Below, one piece after another: positions 36,936 through 46,859 of a stretch of 64,000 nucleotides of DNA. The position numbers and the translations under genes were made by a program. Every line of letters starts with the position of its first letter. The first letter of the stretch is position 1. Below the pieces are notes generated by a model, which saw nothing but the letters and a program-made list of their open reading frames with translations, was not told the origin of the DNA and did no database searches. The stretch spans positions 3,321,501 through 3,385,500 of the forward strand of contig CANUEZ040000180.1 in assembly GCA_948099385.1 (NCBI GenBank), in the 5' to 3' direction. The DNA comes from Fasciola hepatica. Taxonomy: Eukaryota > Platyhelminthes > Trematoda > Plagiorchiida > Fasciolidae.

Positions 36936-38600
36936 TGGTCGCCTTCATTCAATCACTATGGACGTATATCACAATATTACGATCGACATACTCTACCTTA
37001 TAGGCGCAGGTTATTTTCTATTTCTCCAAAAATATTTCTCATTTATAACCTCGAAGATGAAAACAGATGTTTTTCAGTCGAATGTTTATTCTGATAATAT
37101 TCTCTTAGTAATTTTCCGCGTATTGTCATGATTTTCGACTCCGCCTCTTTGCTGGGCAACTATTCATTGGAGTGAGTGTGTCAATGACAAATATTATCAC
37201 AAATTTGCCGCAACTGGGCTGAGTCCATATGCACAAAAAGTGTTCTTCGAGAGCGTGGATACATTTCATCTCCCTTCCCTTAAAATCAGGATCTCAACTC
37301 CATTGAATTTCAGGAAGTTGTGATGTGGTCATCTGTACTTAGCCGCAGTCGTGTTAAATTCCACCTAGGTCGTTGTTACTAGTCCTTGTCTGTCACCGAT
37401 GGTCATGCCAGTGATTGAAGAGTAGAGGGCTCAGGGAGTTTGTGTGCCGCTAGATCGTTGCTGAATTCAGTTATTTTGTTAAGGTATATCGCTTTTCGAA
37501 CATGAAGTCTGTTGGCAAAAAATGCAACCCGAGGTTATTCGGCCCAAAATCGAGAACAGCTGTGAGCAGTTTTCCCGATTACGGACCACAAATATGCACT
37601 GACGATCATCGTACAAGAGAATCATTTACAGATTTCTTGTTGCTAACCCAGCTCTAAGCCCACTTGGATATACTGTTTGAATGCAGTGCAATGTGCACTT
37701 AGACTAATCATTGCCATGGCCGTGTACGAATAAAGGGTCAGCAATTCATTTCTAAATGACGACAGGATATTTAGCTTGATAACTGAGTCTAGCTCAATCA
37801 CCATCCAAACGGTTTTTTAAGCTTGCCTACGTGTTCATCTATCATTCCATGGAAAAACATTTGGGAAATCTGTGTTGCTTGAAGCTCACGGACAAGTAGC
37901 AAATTTGTGAGAAACCAGACAGGAGTATTCAAGCAAAGATGTGCTGTATCCATTGGAAACAGTAGCGTGCTTCGCCTCTGGCTCAATGCTAAGGAGAAAA
38001 ATGAACCAGTGAAATATGAAAAAGAATAGATTTCGCTTGGAAGCATACACCTAATTCAGTTGGAGGTGTGATTCTATGTTGTGTCAGCTTCAAAAATGGG
38101 CTGTTTGAGATATGAGTTTGGCAACAGTCACGCTATCCCAAAATAAATCATGAGGAGATCTACAAGTTTTGTTGGGCAAATTATTCGGAAGTTATCAGTC
38201 TATTCAGTCCTTTGCCGAAAATCTGCCTCTGACGTTATATCAAATTGAACAGTAATGTCTTACGCATAGGGCAGTAGAATGAAATAGATAAGAAGTGTGC
38301 CTTTTGAAAAACGATAGTAAAATCTGGTGGAACTATTGTACCTCGGTTAAAATTATAAAATGACAATGTGACTGTATTTTGTTCCTATAGATCTAATTTG
38401 ACCGAAAGCTTTCAGACCGCGGATCACATGTCCTTACTACGGTGATCTGATTTATCCTACCCCTAGCTCCCTTCTAACTTGTGTATGTAGTGGTTTTACA
38501 CAAATCCATTTGAACAGTATTTTTCTAATTTCTGTTTCCGTTACTTATACAATGTATACAATGTATTCAAGAATAATGGGCCACCCAAGTGAGTTTCACA
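36936..38600. other. No recognisable gene
   Basis: A minus-strand frame at 37798-38046 (82 codons) looks protein-like but has no family motif or linked exon. Confidence 0.3.
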
Positions 38601-39526
38601 TGTCCGTTTTGGCTACTGTACCTTTTGGCAGTAGTTAGTGATTGAGATTACACGCCCTAACCGAACAAAAACTATTAGGTTGTCCGCATGCAATCATGAC
38701 TGACGAAATCGGTTTTTACGATTCATCACTTCAAAAATGCAATCATTAGCCTCAAGGTGAACATAAAAATATACTGACTCATTCCGACGGCCCTATTAGA
38801 GGTATTTCTACGTAGATGTGCTCATTTATTGTGACTAAGCTGAATCATCCGAGTCCAGTTGTCTATTCAGTTATAAACACGCCTAAGAATTAGTCTCCGT
38901 GGGCTACGTGTTCTGATTCGTCATACTAACTTTATCGAAAAAACACTTCTGCTTCCAAATCACTTTATTTTGATAGTTCAGAATATGCTGTTAGTAAGAG
39001 AAAAGAAACAGTCACGGTCACTAGGTACTGTGACAGAAATTAACTGGTTCATACTTGCATCAAGAAGTCTTCTGATTGATTGATTAAATGATTGATTGAT
39101 CGGTCATATGATTAGCCACAAATCGGCGGAAATCCGTTCTTCATTCGACCGTAAACCTTCTTTTCTCCCGGTAACCGAACGTGGCCTGATCACAGGTATA
39201 TGGGACAGCGTTGTGTGATTGAATTCTGAACATTTGAATATAATTGATGGTTCTCCTCAGTTTTTCATTGTCACGTGTAAAACACAATCCTATTCGTTTA
39301 GATTTGATAGGCTGAGAACTACTTCCGATGGACTAAGCTTCTACTGCGATGGTCGACTAATTTGATTCCTTTTTTCCTTAACGAACGAGGTGAGATAACT
39401 TCTTGGGATTACAATTGCACTTTACCAATAATAAACAAAGGATGAAATAAAATCAAAACCATATATATCCAGCATTCCATACCAAAAAAATATTCGTGCG
39501 AATTCAAAACAATGCTAGGATGTCTC

Positions 39527-39950
39527 TTAATAAATAGTAACACATTTGTGAATCCCTTTTATTCGATTTGCGTGAGTATTTCCAGCATCTTCTATTGGCA
39601 TATATTCTGAAGCTGTTTGAATAACTTTCGTAAGCTTCTCCAGTGCTCGCCACTGTGTTGCGTAGGCCATACTTCTCAGTAGATTGGTCGAGAATACTTC
39701 TAAGAGAATAAGTTCAGATCTTGCTGGCCACGTGGCAGGTCCACCCATTCCATTCCACTGACAAAGAAACTGTTCATATAACCACAAGCAAACAGGCTTT
39801 GTGAAATGAGTGATGAAATTTGGACGATGAAAGGAAAGGCGATGCAAAAGACGTCTTGTGGAAGAGGTACTTATGGAAAGTTGCTGCTCAAACTTTCTGG
39901 TAGAAATTTGTGTAACTCCTTGAACAACTTTCTGCAAGGGCTTTCCATCC
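39527..39950 (-). mobile_element. Mariner-like transposase relic, internally deleted (right copy)
   Basis: A minus-strand frame of 136 codons starts VVQGVTQISTRKFEQQLSIS, an HTH-like stretch. It then passes straight to YEQFLCQWNGMGGPATWPA and LLRSMAYATQWRALEKLTKV, the C-terminal block of mariner/DDE_3 transposases. As in the left copy at 4144-4560, the catalytic centre is absent, and the junction is the same. The frame is free of stops here, but without the DDE residues it cannot be an active transposase. Confidence 0.7.
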
Positions 39951-39973
39951 GTCTCGATGAACTTGACCCACAG

Positions 39974-40140
39974 TTATCTCTCTTTGGATAGTGCAAGTCT
40001 CTTTTTCTCTAGGTGTAAACGTTCGAATTCATCACGCGTAGCTGACAAACTGCGGCCAGAATCGTTTAACAAAAATAATTCTGGTTTGTCATTCAACGTT
40101 AGGTCAGTAGCGAAGTTTGCCTGAGAATGAAATGACTGAT
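39974..40140 (-). other. Minus-strand frame conserved in both duplicated blocks (right copy)
   Basis: Fifty-four codons from a possible acceptor (GGAACTCAG) to TAA read QSFHSQANFATDLTLND, then RDEFERLHLEKKRLALSKER. Length and boundaries equal those at 4619-4785. It runs antisense and head to head with the plus-strand exon-like frame that starts at 40168. The family is unknown. Confidence 0.35.
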
Positions 40141-40167
40141 CTGAGTTCCACAAGCAGCATTTTGCAG

Positions 40168-40306
40168 GTGGACATTGATCTCACTTCATTTCGTCGATAT
40201 TGTCATTATCACCTGAAACTTGGAGCTTCTCAACTCAAATTACGACGTAGATTAGAACCCTGTTTAAACCGAGACCACTCTATTCATAAGACTATGAATG
40301 ATCTCG
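40168..40306 (+). CDS. Possible upstream exon, phase not compatible with next exon
   Basis: After a good acceptor (CATTTTGCAG), a single open frame reads VDIDLTSFRRYCHYHLKL, then ASQLKLRRRLEP, and reaches a donor (CTCG then GTGAAT) in phase 1. The left duplicated copy preserves its first 20 or so residues with several synonymous changes, which favours real coding history. The exon at 40359 needs phase 2. So either this exon belongs to another isoform, an indel has broken the gene, or the exon call is wrong. Confidence 0.35.
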
Positions 40307-40358
40307 GTGAATATATTTCAGTCTAGCTCGTTTGATACTTGCATAAACTATTAATCAG

Positions 40359-42215
40359 ATTTGTTGGACGATGTGGACCACGTCATCTATTTCGTAACGT
40401 TTCTTTCAGACGCAATGATAAATGCCTTGTGGTGAATGTCATGAAGGGTCAACCAGGTGAGTAAATGATTTGACCATGTCAGTTCTTAAGTGGGAAACAA
40501 AACTGAGTGATGAAAGAAATTAGATTGATTCACGAATTATTCATGGAAGTCTAGAAATTAGTTTCATAAGGGTGGTTTATGTATTTTCTAGCAATAATAA
40601 TAGATTGATAGAAGGCTACTAAGAAAAATGTCTATCAGTGAAGGTAGTTTACAAATCTTGATTATGATCACGTGTTAACTATTCGCGATCGGTAAAGAGG
40701 TCATATAAATGACTTCAGGTAGATGGCTGGCTACCACCTCCATTTAGTGTGGGCGGAACGGTTTTCTATTTTACACAAATGAATACATCATAATGCTCCC
40801 GAGGGCCAACAATAAAGACTATATTTCTAAAGGACGAACTAAATAGTATGAGACGTAATGGCATCCAACGAATTACTTGAGTGACGGTAGTAAACAGCCC
40901 GGACCATAAATTCATATCTCGGAAGGCATTCGATACAATGAAATTCTTTGAACATGCAAGTCAAGAGCACTGGGGTACACGGGATATTCCGGGACATTTA
41001 GCTGGATTTAACTAATGTGTACTAAAGTCACGGTGATCAGTTTTATGGTTTTTGAATAACTTTCAGGCAGGAAGCATGCATTCTGGTCACGGATGCTTTT
41101 CTAGTATAATCCAGGATATTTTCACACAAAAATTTGATCATATTCTCGATGTGGATGTAAGAAGTAAATTAGGTGTGCACCCATGGTGGCAACCTTTCTG
41201 GAATTCTAGTTTTATTCCATTTCATCTTCATAAGCTCATTTATTTAGAAGTGATGTATCACTTATGCACTCTGCTTATAGCGTTGATGCTATGAGGGAAA
41301 CGGGTTGTTACCATTCTAAGTCAGTGTTTTAAGGGTGCCATATCACGTATCATATGCGTTGGTCCATTGGTGACTGATAAATATCTTCTCCTCGCTCTCT
41401 CAAAGTCTAGTCGGCGGTCGTTGGTGTTGGTATTGGAAAATGTTCGTGTTCTGTGGCATTGTTATTTCTTGTTCGAAACTTCAAACTATGTTGGGCATAA
41501 ATAATTGATATTGAATCAAAAATAGCATATAATATTTTAGGTATTTTAAACGTAGAAATTAATTTCGCAACACCGTTCCATTTATGTGCAGAACAGTGTC
41601 AGTGCATCGCTACATGGGGCGTACAGTAGAAAAAGAATGTCCGAAAGGATTCACGTAAACGGTTATATCCACAAATTGAATGGAAATGAGGGTAAAATAT
41701 ACTGCATCAAGGCGGAAAAGTCATTTGATCAAACAGTCATTTCTGCTCAGATAATAGATGTCTTTACCAACGCCCGACAATGGTTTCGGCAAATTGCGGC
41801 AATTAACAATCCCATTATGCAGTATGTTTTTAGGACGATTCCAAAGTTCAACGAATAACGTCTGTTGCGAGAGAAAAATTGTCGTAAAAGAATGTTCTAC
41901 TCATTCACTATTCGTCACTGTAAATTACTGCTCATTCTGGTAAATTTTATTGTTTGATGACACAGCTTAGTCGAAATCGTTGGTAGGTTGTCGACGTTCC
42001 GGTGACCACGGGTAACATTTTCACGACTGGTATTACAACCAAATGAAACAACTGACCGGAGCATCGACCATCTACCAACGATTTCGATTACGCGGTGTTA
42101 TTAAATAATAAAATTTGCCATAACTTCTCACATAGGGCACCGATTTTTCCGTACACTCCGAACTGATCTCGATTCTGACACAATAATACTACTCATTCTC
42201 TTATCCGTTTCATTA

Positions 42216-42256
<41 letters not shown>

Positions 42257-45200
42257 CATACACACTCAGGTCAGTCTTCCCTCAAGCACAAGCAGAATCA
42301 CAGCACGTGCACAATTTCTTTTGTTTGTTAAGTAAATGCTCTTTTCGAGTTGCATTCCCCGTGACCCATGAACTAACTGGAGTGTCGGAGATGACTGACG
42401 GGCCGAGTGCTTGCGGTCAAATCACATCTGACTGATATTCGTTTGTCTTAAACGTGGGCTGTTTTATCCTTTGGTTGCACCTCTGAACAAAGGTAGTTTT
42501 GTATTTACCACGAACTCGTTGAGGAAGAACCACGAACTGTCCTAATATCTATCAAAATGTTGATAATTTCCATTAGGTTTATACGTCAAATGTAAATGCT
42601 GTCGTATTGTTTATTTTGAATTAGAAAGCGGATGAAGGAATATTTTATGATTTTGCTAAAAAGGTGATCGTTCCTACTTACATTCAGATTGCTGGCTGGA
42701 CAGAACAGCTCAGTCAATATGTGGGTAAAATTGTAATTAATATAAAATCTTTCTCAATCTGGGAGCTAAACTTTTCTAAGAGCCCGAATTATGATCTGCG
42801 AGAATCTTTCTGTTGCTCTCCGAATTCCATCTTTACTAGCATTCCGATTCCGGTGACCTCAGGGTGCAATGAGTTTCTATTCTCAAATGGAATTAAACAA
42901 TTCGCAATAAAATGTATTAAGTACAGTAACGTGTAGCTTCTCACACACACAGAGTACAATGATTTCACATACCAGCAGGCCGATTATGGCCCCTCAAATA
43001 GTTCGAGCCAAAACAATCCAAAGAAAATCACAAAGGAGTTATTGAAATTCCGTAGACTATATCTTCCTTTTCTGAAGTGATCTGATGTGTGGACTTGTTC
43101 TCGTCATGATTCTTGGCTTCAAACTGATGACCACTAACGAAATCGATAGAAAAGCTCTCAATAATTGCACTGTACTTTCTTAACACAATCACAGAATAAG
43201 TATGCTCTAACCCGGACGAGTTTGTGTATGGCACTAATTTGCTTGACCCCAGAGATCTGATGATTACCGTAACTGCTTCCGTCTTTGACCAAATGTCTCA
43301 TGTTTTATGCTGAACAAACCTTCCGAGCGGATTTCACTCAACGACACACATCTCATCCAACACAAATCTATCACGAGTTGTCATAATTGACCGATTATTC
43401 CCAATGAGCACATTATGAGAAGACATTGGCGAACAAGCTCGTTTTCAGTGATTCATACTTATGCCATTACATCACAATATATATTACGACAAGTTGAGGA
43501 ATTGGACCAATTAGAGAAACAGGAAGTCATAGAGATTATTGGTGACATAAAAAAGGAAGGGAAATAATTATAATCCAGGCTTAATCAAGACCGGATGTGG
43601 ATTGTTCCTCGCATATTATGTCAGTTCTCATCTGATCTGTGGCCTGTTGCAGAGTGGAGGGAGGGCCAGGGCAGCTTAAGAGCACACACAAATTGTTTTT
43701 GAGCACACAGAGGGGGGTTGTGTAGGCGGATGCCGACAGCCTCCGCAGTGGCCAGGATGCGACATTTCGCTTGTCTTGATTGTCGACCCCGGATCTTATA
43801 CAGAGCACGGAAAGCCTCGGACACGTTAACCGTATGATTGGATTCAGCTAGGTGTGAAACGACTGCGCTAGTGAGCGATTTAATTGCCCCAGTGTTTGCG
43901 GATACGTTCAGACAAACGTCTGGTCGTGCGGCCGATGTACATTGTCCCACAGGAACAAGTGAATGAGTACACGCAGAATGAGGCTGCAGAATCAGATATT
44001 TTGTCTTTCAACCGTAAAGTCACTGCTGGTCTGGATTGGAACAACATCCGCAGATTAGCTGCGTAAAATGTTTTGCTGATGACGCCTGACAATTTTCTCT
44101 GGGCCTTCTCTGCCAACGCGTCGCCTTTGAATGGCAAAGTTATGTATACTGGCTTCCTTTTCACCATGGACTCTCTTAAAGTTTTCCGCTCTATCTGCAT
44201 CATTTTATCAACTAGGCGGTCCGGGTAGCTATTCTGCGTGAAAATCCTTCGCACGGTTCGGAGTTCTTCCTCAATTGTGTCCTCCGAACATATTCGTCTC
44301 GCTCTGTCTACGAGGCACCTAATTAGGTTCCTTTTCACCTTAAGAGGCACGAAGCTGTGGAAGTGGATGTATTGTCCATTCCACGTCGCCTTCCTGTGTA
44401 CGGACCGACTGATTGAACCATCTTCACGACGATTCATCCGAACATCCAAGAAGCTTATCGCGCTGTTTGATTCTGTTTCCATTGTGAACTGTAAGCTGTC
44501 ATGAGCTGAGTTAAACGAACTTAACAGTTGACCTATCTGATCTGAGGAATTGATCACACAAAGGATGTCATCTTCATAGCGTCTGTATAAACAACATCTA
44601 TGGATCGTTGATTCAAGTGGTCCATTTTCCAACTTTGCCATAAAGACGTCGGCAAGCAGTGGTCCGAGTGGGGAGCCCATTGCTACCCCGTCCTTTTGGC
44701 GGTAGGTCTGACCGTTGAACTTGAACTGAATGTTGTATGTGCAGAAGAATAGCAGTCGTTTCAGTGCTTCCAAAGGGATGCCTATCTCAATTGCGTTGCT
44801 TTCGATATAGTCACATAAATAATCGATGGTTTCACCGATTGGAACGTTGGTAAAGAGTGAACTGACATCTAGAGACAGCATCCGTCGCTCTTTCACATTC
44901 ATAATGTCATAGTAATTATTGATTCTCCTTTACAAACAAGCGGATGCCAAAAATGGTCCACCACCCGGCTGGAAAGAAAGCAAGGTTTACTTTAAACAAA
45001 ACGTCATAACAAATACAATGTGAAGTGAGACACTAGGAAATAAACATGGATCAACGACAGTGATTTACCTATATTATATACAGATCTGTACCTACGAATA
45101 TGACGATTATGTAGGTTGTGAAAAGGCCATGCTGAGCTGTAACCTGGCCATTGCATGCTATCTTCCTAGATGCTATTGAAGACCATTCTTTAGGAACGAT

Positions 45201-45472
45201 CTGTTTGTAGTTCTTTGGTCGAGGTGTTTGCTGTGTACGCTGTGCCACAATTTATCTCTTGCTGCTGACGTTCATATCTTGTAGTTGGAAGCCCTCCTTA
45301 TGCAATAAGTGACAGACGATAGAATGATCAACTCTTCTACAAATACTTCAGTCGGAAGGGATGTCCGAAAATACTCGTGAGAGATGATGAAGATGATTCG
45401 CATGATGATACTGATTGTGATGATGAGGATGATTCGGTAGAGAATGATGCATCCAGCATACTACGATTATAA
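40359..45472 (+). CDS. Multi-exon gene of unknown function (seven phase-consistent exons)
   Basis: Exons: 40359-40456, 41071-41156, 41592-41691, 42629-42724, 42953-43051, 43201-43268, 45323-45472. All junctions are GT-AG and the phases agree throughout. Successive exons read GRCGPRHLFRNVSFRRND; SMHSGHGCFSSIIQDIF; SASLHGAYSRKRMSERIHVN; DEGIFYDFAKKVIVPTYIQ; YNDFTYQQADYGPSNSS; CSNPDEFVYGTNLLDPRD; DQLFYKYFSRKGCPKI with an acidic tail (DDEDDSHDDTDCDDEDD) and a stop. That is about 232 codons with the 5' end missing. No signal peptide or membrane segment is seen, and the acidic tail suggests an intracellular or nuclear protein. Introns carry a foldback element, a CA repeat and, in the last intron, an antisense Penelope-like element. 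The weakest junction is the acceptor at 43200. The left duplicated copy is wrecked. Confidence 0.55.
41939..42119. mobile_element. Foldback (MITE-like) element with 65-bp inverted repeats
   Basis: The left arm 41939-42003 and the right arm 42055-42119 are inverted copies with few mismatches; the longest shared run is TCGAAATCGTTGGTAG. The ends are GGTAAATTTTAT and its complement, with a spacer of about 51 bases. There is no coding capacity. It lies in the intron between the exons at 41592 and 42629. No clear target-site duplication was identified. Confidence 0.8.
42217..42254. repeat. (CA)19 microsatellite
   Basis: About 38 bases of uninterrupted CA repeats lie within an intron of the gene at 40359-45472. 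Confidence 0.95.
42450..42535 (+). repeat. Dispersed repeat, copy 2
   Basis: This is the partner of 11470-11590 (GGGCTGTTTTAT..TTGGTTGCACCTCTGA..CGAACTCGTT), with scattered differences. Confidence 0.5.
43621..44931 (-). mobile_element. Penelope-like element: reverse transcriptase plus GIY-YIG endonuclease
   Basis: The minus-strand frame from about 44931 holds the catalytic motifs of a Penelope-like reverse transcriptase: SLDVSSLFTNVPI (first Asp), KDGVAMGSPLGPLLADVFM, YRRYEDDILCV (Asp pair), and ISFLDVRMNR. After a linker comes the GIY-YIG core YSFTCSCGTMYIGRTTRRLS near 43970-43910. A single frameshift near 43900 moves the rest (ATAEAVGIRLHNPPLCAQKQ, CALKLPWP) into another frame. The region before the first Asp motif is missing, so the copy is 5' truncated and, given the frameshift, probably inactive. 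All catalytic residues visible are intact, so it is the youngest-looking element here. It lies antisense in the last intron of the gene at 40359-45472. Confidence 0.9.
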
Positions 45473-45574
45473 TAGAGTGCATACCTCACATGTATGATCA
45501 ACCCCCGTATCATGTGACAAATTTAGGCTCAAAAATGATTTTTTTCTCGGATCGACAAAAGTGAACATATTTTC

Positions 45575-45802
45575 AGCTGAAATCTCATTCAATCGAATGG
45601 AGCGAGCATGGACGGCGAATCCATTTTAAGAATCACATGGTGATTCTTCCAAAGTTACTTCGTCGGTTAACACGGCTAACCTTCAGAACGAGGACCCAAG
45701 GTCCCAAGTATGAATTTTCGATATGAGAAGAATCACCGTGTGATTCTTAAAATGGACTCCCCGTTCGTGCACGCTCCATTCGATTCAAATAAGATTACAG
45801 CT
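45575..45802. mobile_element. Foldback (MITE-like) element with about 75-bp inverted repeats
   Basis: The arms are 45575-45649 and 45726-45802. Shared runs include AATCGAATGGAGCG and CCATTTTAAGAATCACA, with a 76-base spacer and no coding capacity. It ends where the hammerhead-bearing repeat begins, so the two may have inserted next to each other or form one composite unit. It is unrelated in sequence to the foldback at 41939. Confidence 0.8.
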
Positions 45803-45809
45803 TTAAACC

Positions 45810-45985
45810 AACTGTGGAGTGCTCAATTATAGGAATGATTGGGCGGAAGGGTATCAGGTACGCATACCTGATGAGTGGCAATAACCGCGAAACCGGTCGT
45901 GCGCTTCCGGGAAAATTTGTCCTGTCATCCAGATACAGTGCCGTACTACTCATATTGAACATATTTCCACTTGCATATTTCATGC
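45810..45985 (+). repeat. Hammerhead-bearing SINE-like repeat, best copy
   Basis: The ribozyme is followed by TTTGTCCTGTCATCCAGATA, CAGTGCCGTACTACTCATATTG and an A/T-rich end. Worn relatives lie at 36845-36935, 59560-59640 and, as the duplicate of the latter, 23870-23945. Copy boundaries are approximate. Confidence 0.6.
45856..45909 (+). ncRNA. Hammerhead ribozyme, Sm-alpha-like type I
   Basis: The core CTGATGA (45868-45874) is followed by a four-pair stem II (GTGG 45875-45878 with CCGC 45885-45888) capped by a CAATAA loop. Then come GAAA (45889-45892), a minimal stem III ACC/GGT, and the cleavage triplet GTC ending at 45898. Stem I pairs GGTACGCATAC before the core with GTGCGCTTCC after the cleavage site, with a few mismatches. 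All core nucleotides of the family are present. The layout, with a six-base loop II, very short stem III, and GGTAC and TTCC at the ends of stem I, is that of schistosome Sm-alpha hammerheads. Such minimal stem III ribozymes are known to work best as dimers. Confidence 0.85.
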
Positions 45986-46859
45986 CTATGAAAATATCTT
46001 ATTTCATATAATAAACAAAGAATATACTGCTGTGCAGGTTTGCAACTTCTAATTTCTTTTCGAGTTATTCTGGCAAAACAGAAATACCTCAGAAAATGGA
46101 CACTCACTGTATATTTTGACCAAGCACATCTCTGCGTGATGTATTCTTAGTATTAGCACAAAGTTAGAAGAACTGACAGCACATAATGGGGCGGGACGTG
46201 TATCAACAATTTACGTGTTATGTTTATCTAGAAAAACTAAAGTGTTTGTTCGAATTTTAAGAATACAAGAAATGGCTCCTAAGTGAATAGCTACACATCG
46301 CGTACGAAGATGTACGGTTGTCCCTGAAATAACAACATCCGTCGTCTATTAAGCTATTTACATCAAATTCTATCTGAATATACATGACGAATCTTTAATT
46401 ATAGAAAACATAGCGTAAACTTCCGCACAATGTCTCCGAAAATTTGAGAACGCTCATGAATGGTATTTAGCATCATTACTTAATCAATGGCAAATACAAG
46501 AAGGTCATCCTAACGGGCAAAAAACTGTTACACAGTTCTACCGAAGATCTCTGATTTGTATATTGTAGGCATTACTCAGGTGAGAAATACATGCTGCATA
46601 TTCTTAACTTTGGGTATTGTGGCGTTGTACCTGCAGAAATTGCTGAGGAACTTTTGGCTAGAAACTCAGATCAGATTTTGACTTAATACAAATGTACATT
46701 CGACTAGGTCTTGGGCGTTATGACATCTGTATTGGGCTGTCTCATTGTGAAAAAATAGAACTTACTGAAGTAATATCCACTTCCCTTCTACAACATTATA
46801 TGTTTCGATAATTTGCACAGGAAGGAAGTGAATTATCCTAAGAGAATAACATTATCCAG

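Larger units (their letters stand above)
38600..41380 (+). repeat. Right copy of duplicated block 1
   Basis: This is the partner of 2700-5350 (see that entry). It keeps about 650 bases, including an intact exon, that the left copy has lost. Confidence 0.8.
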
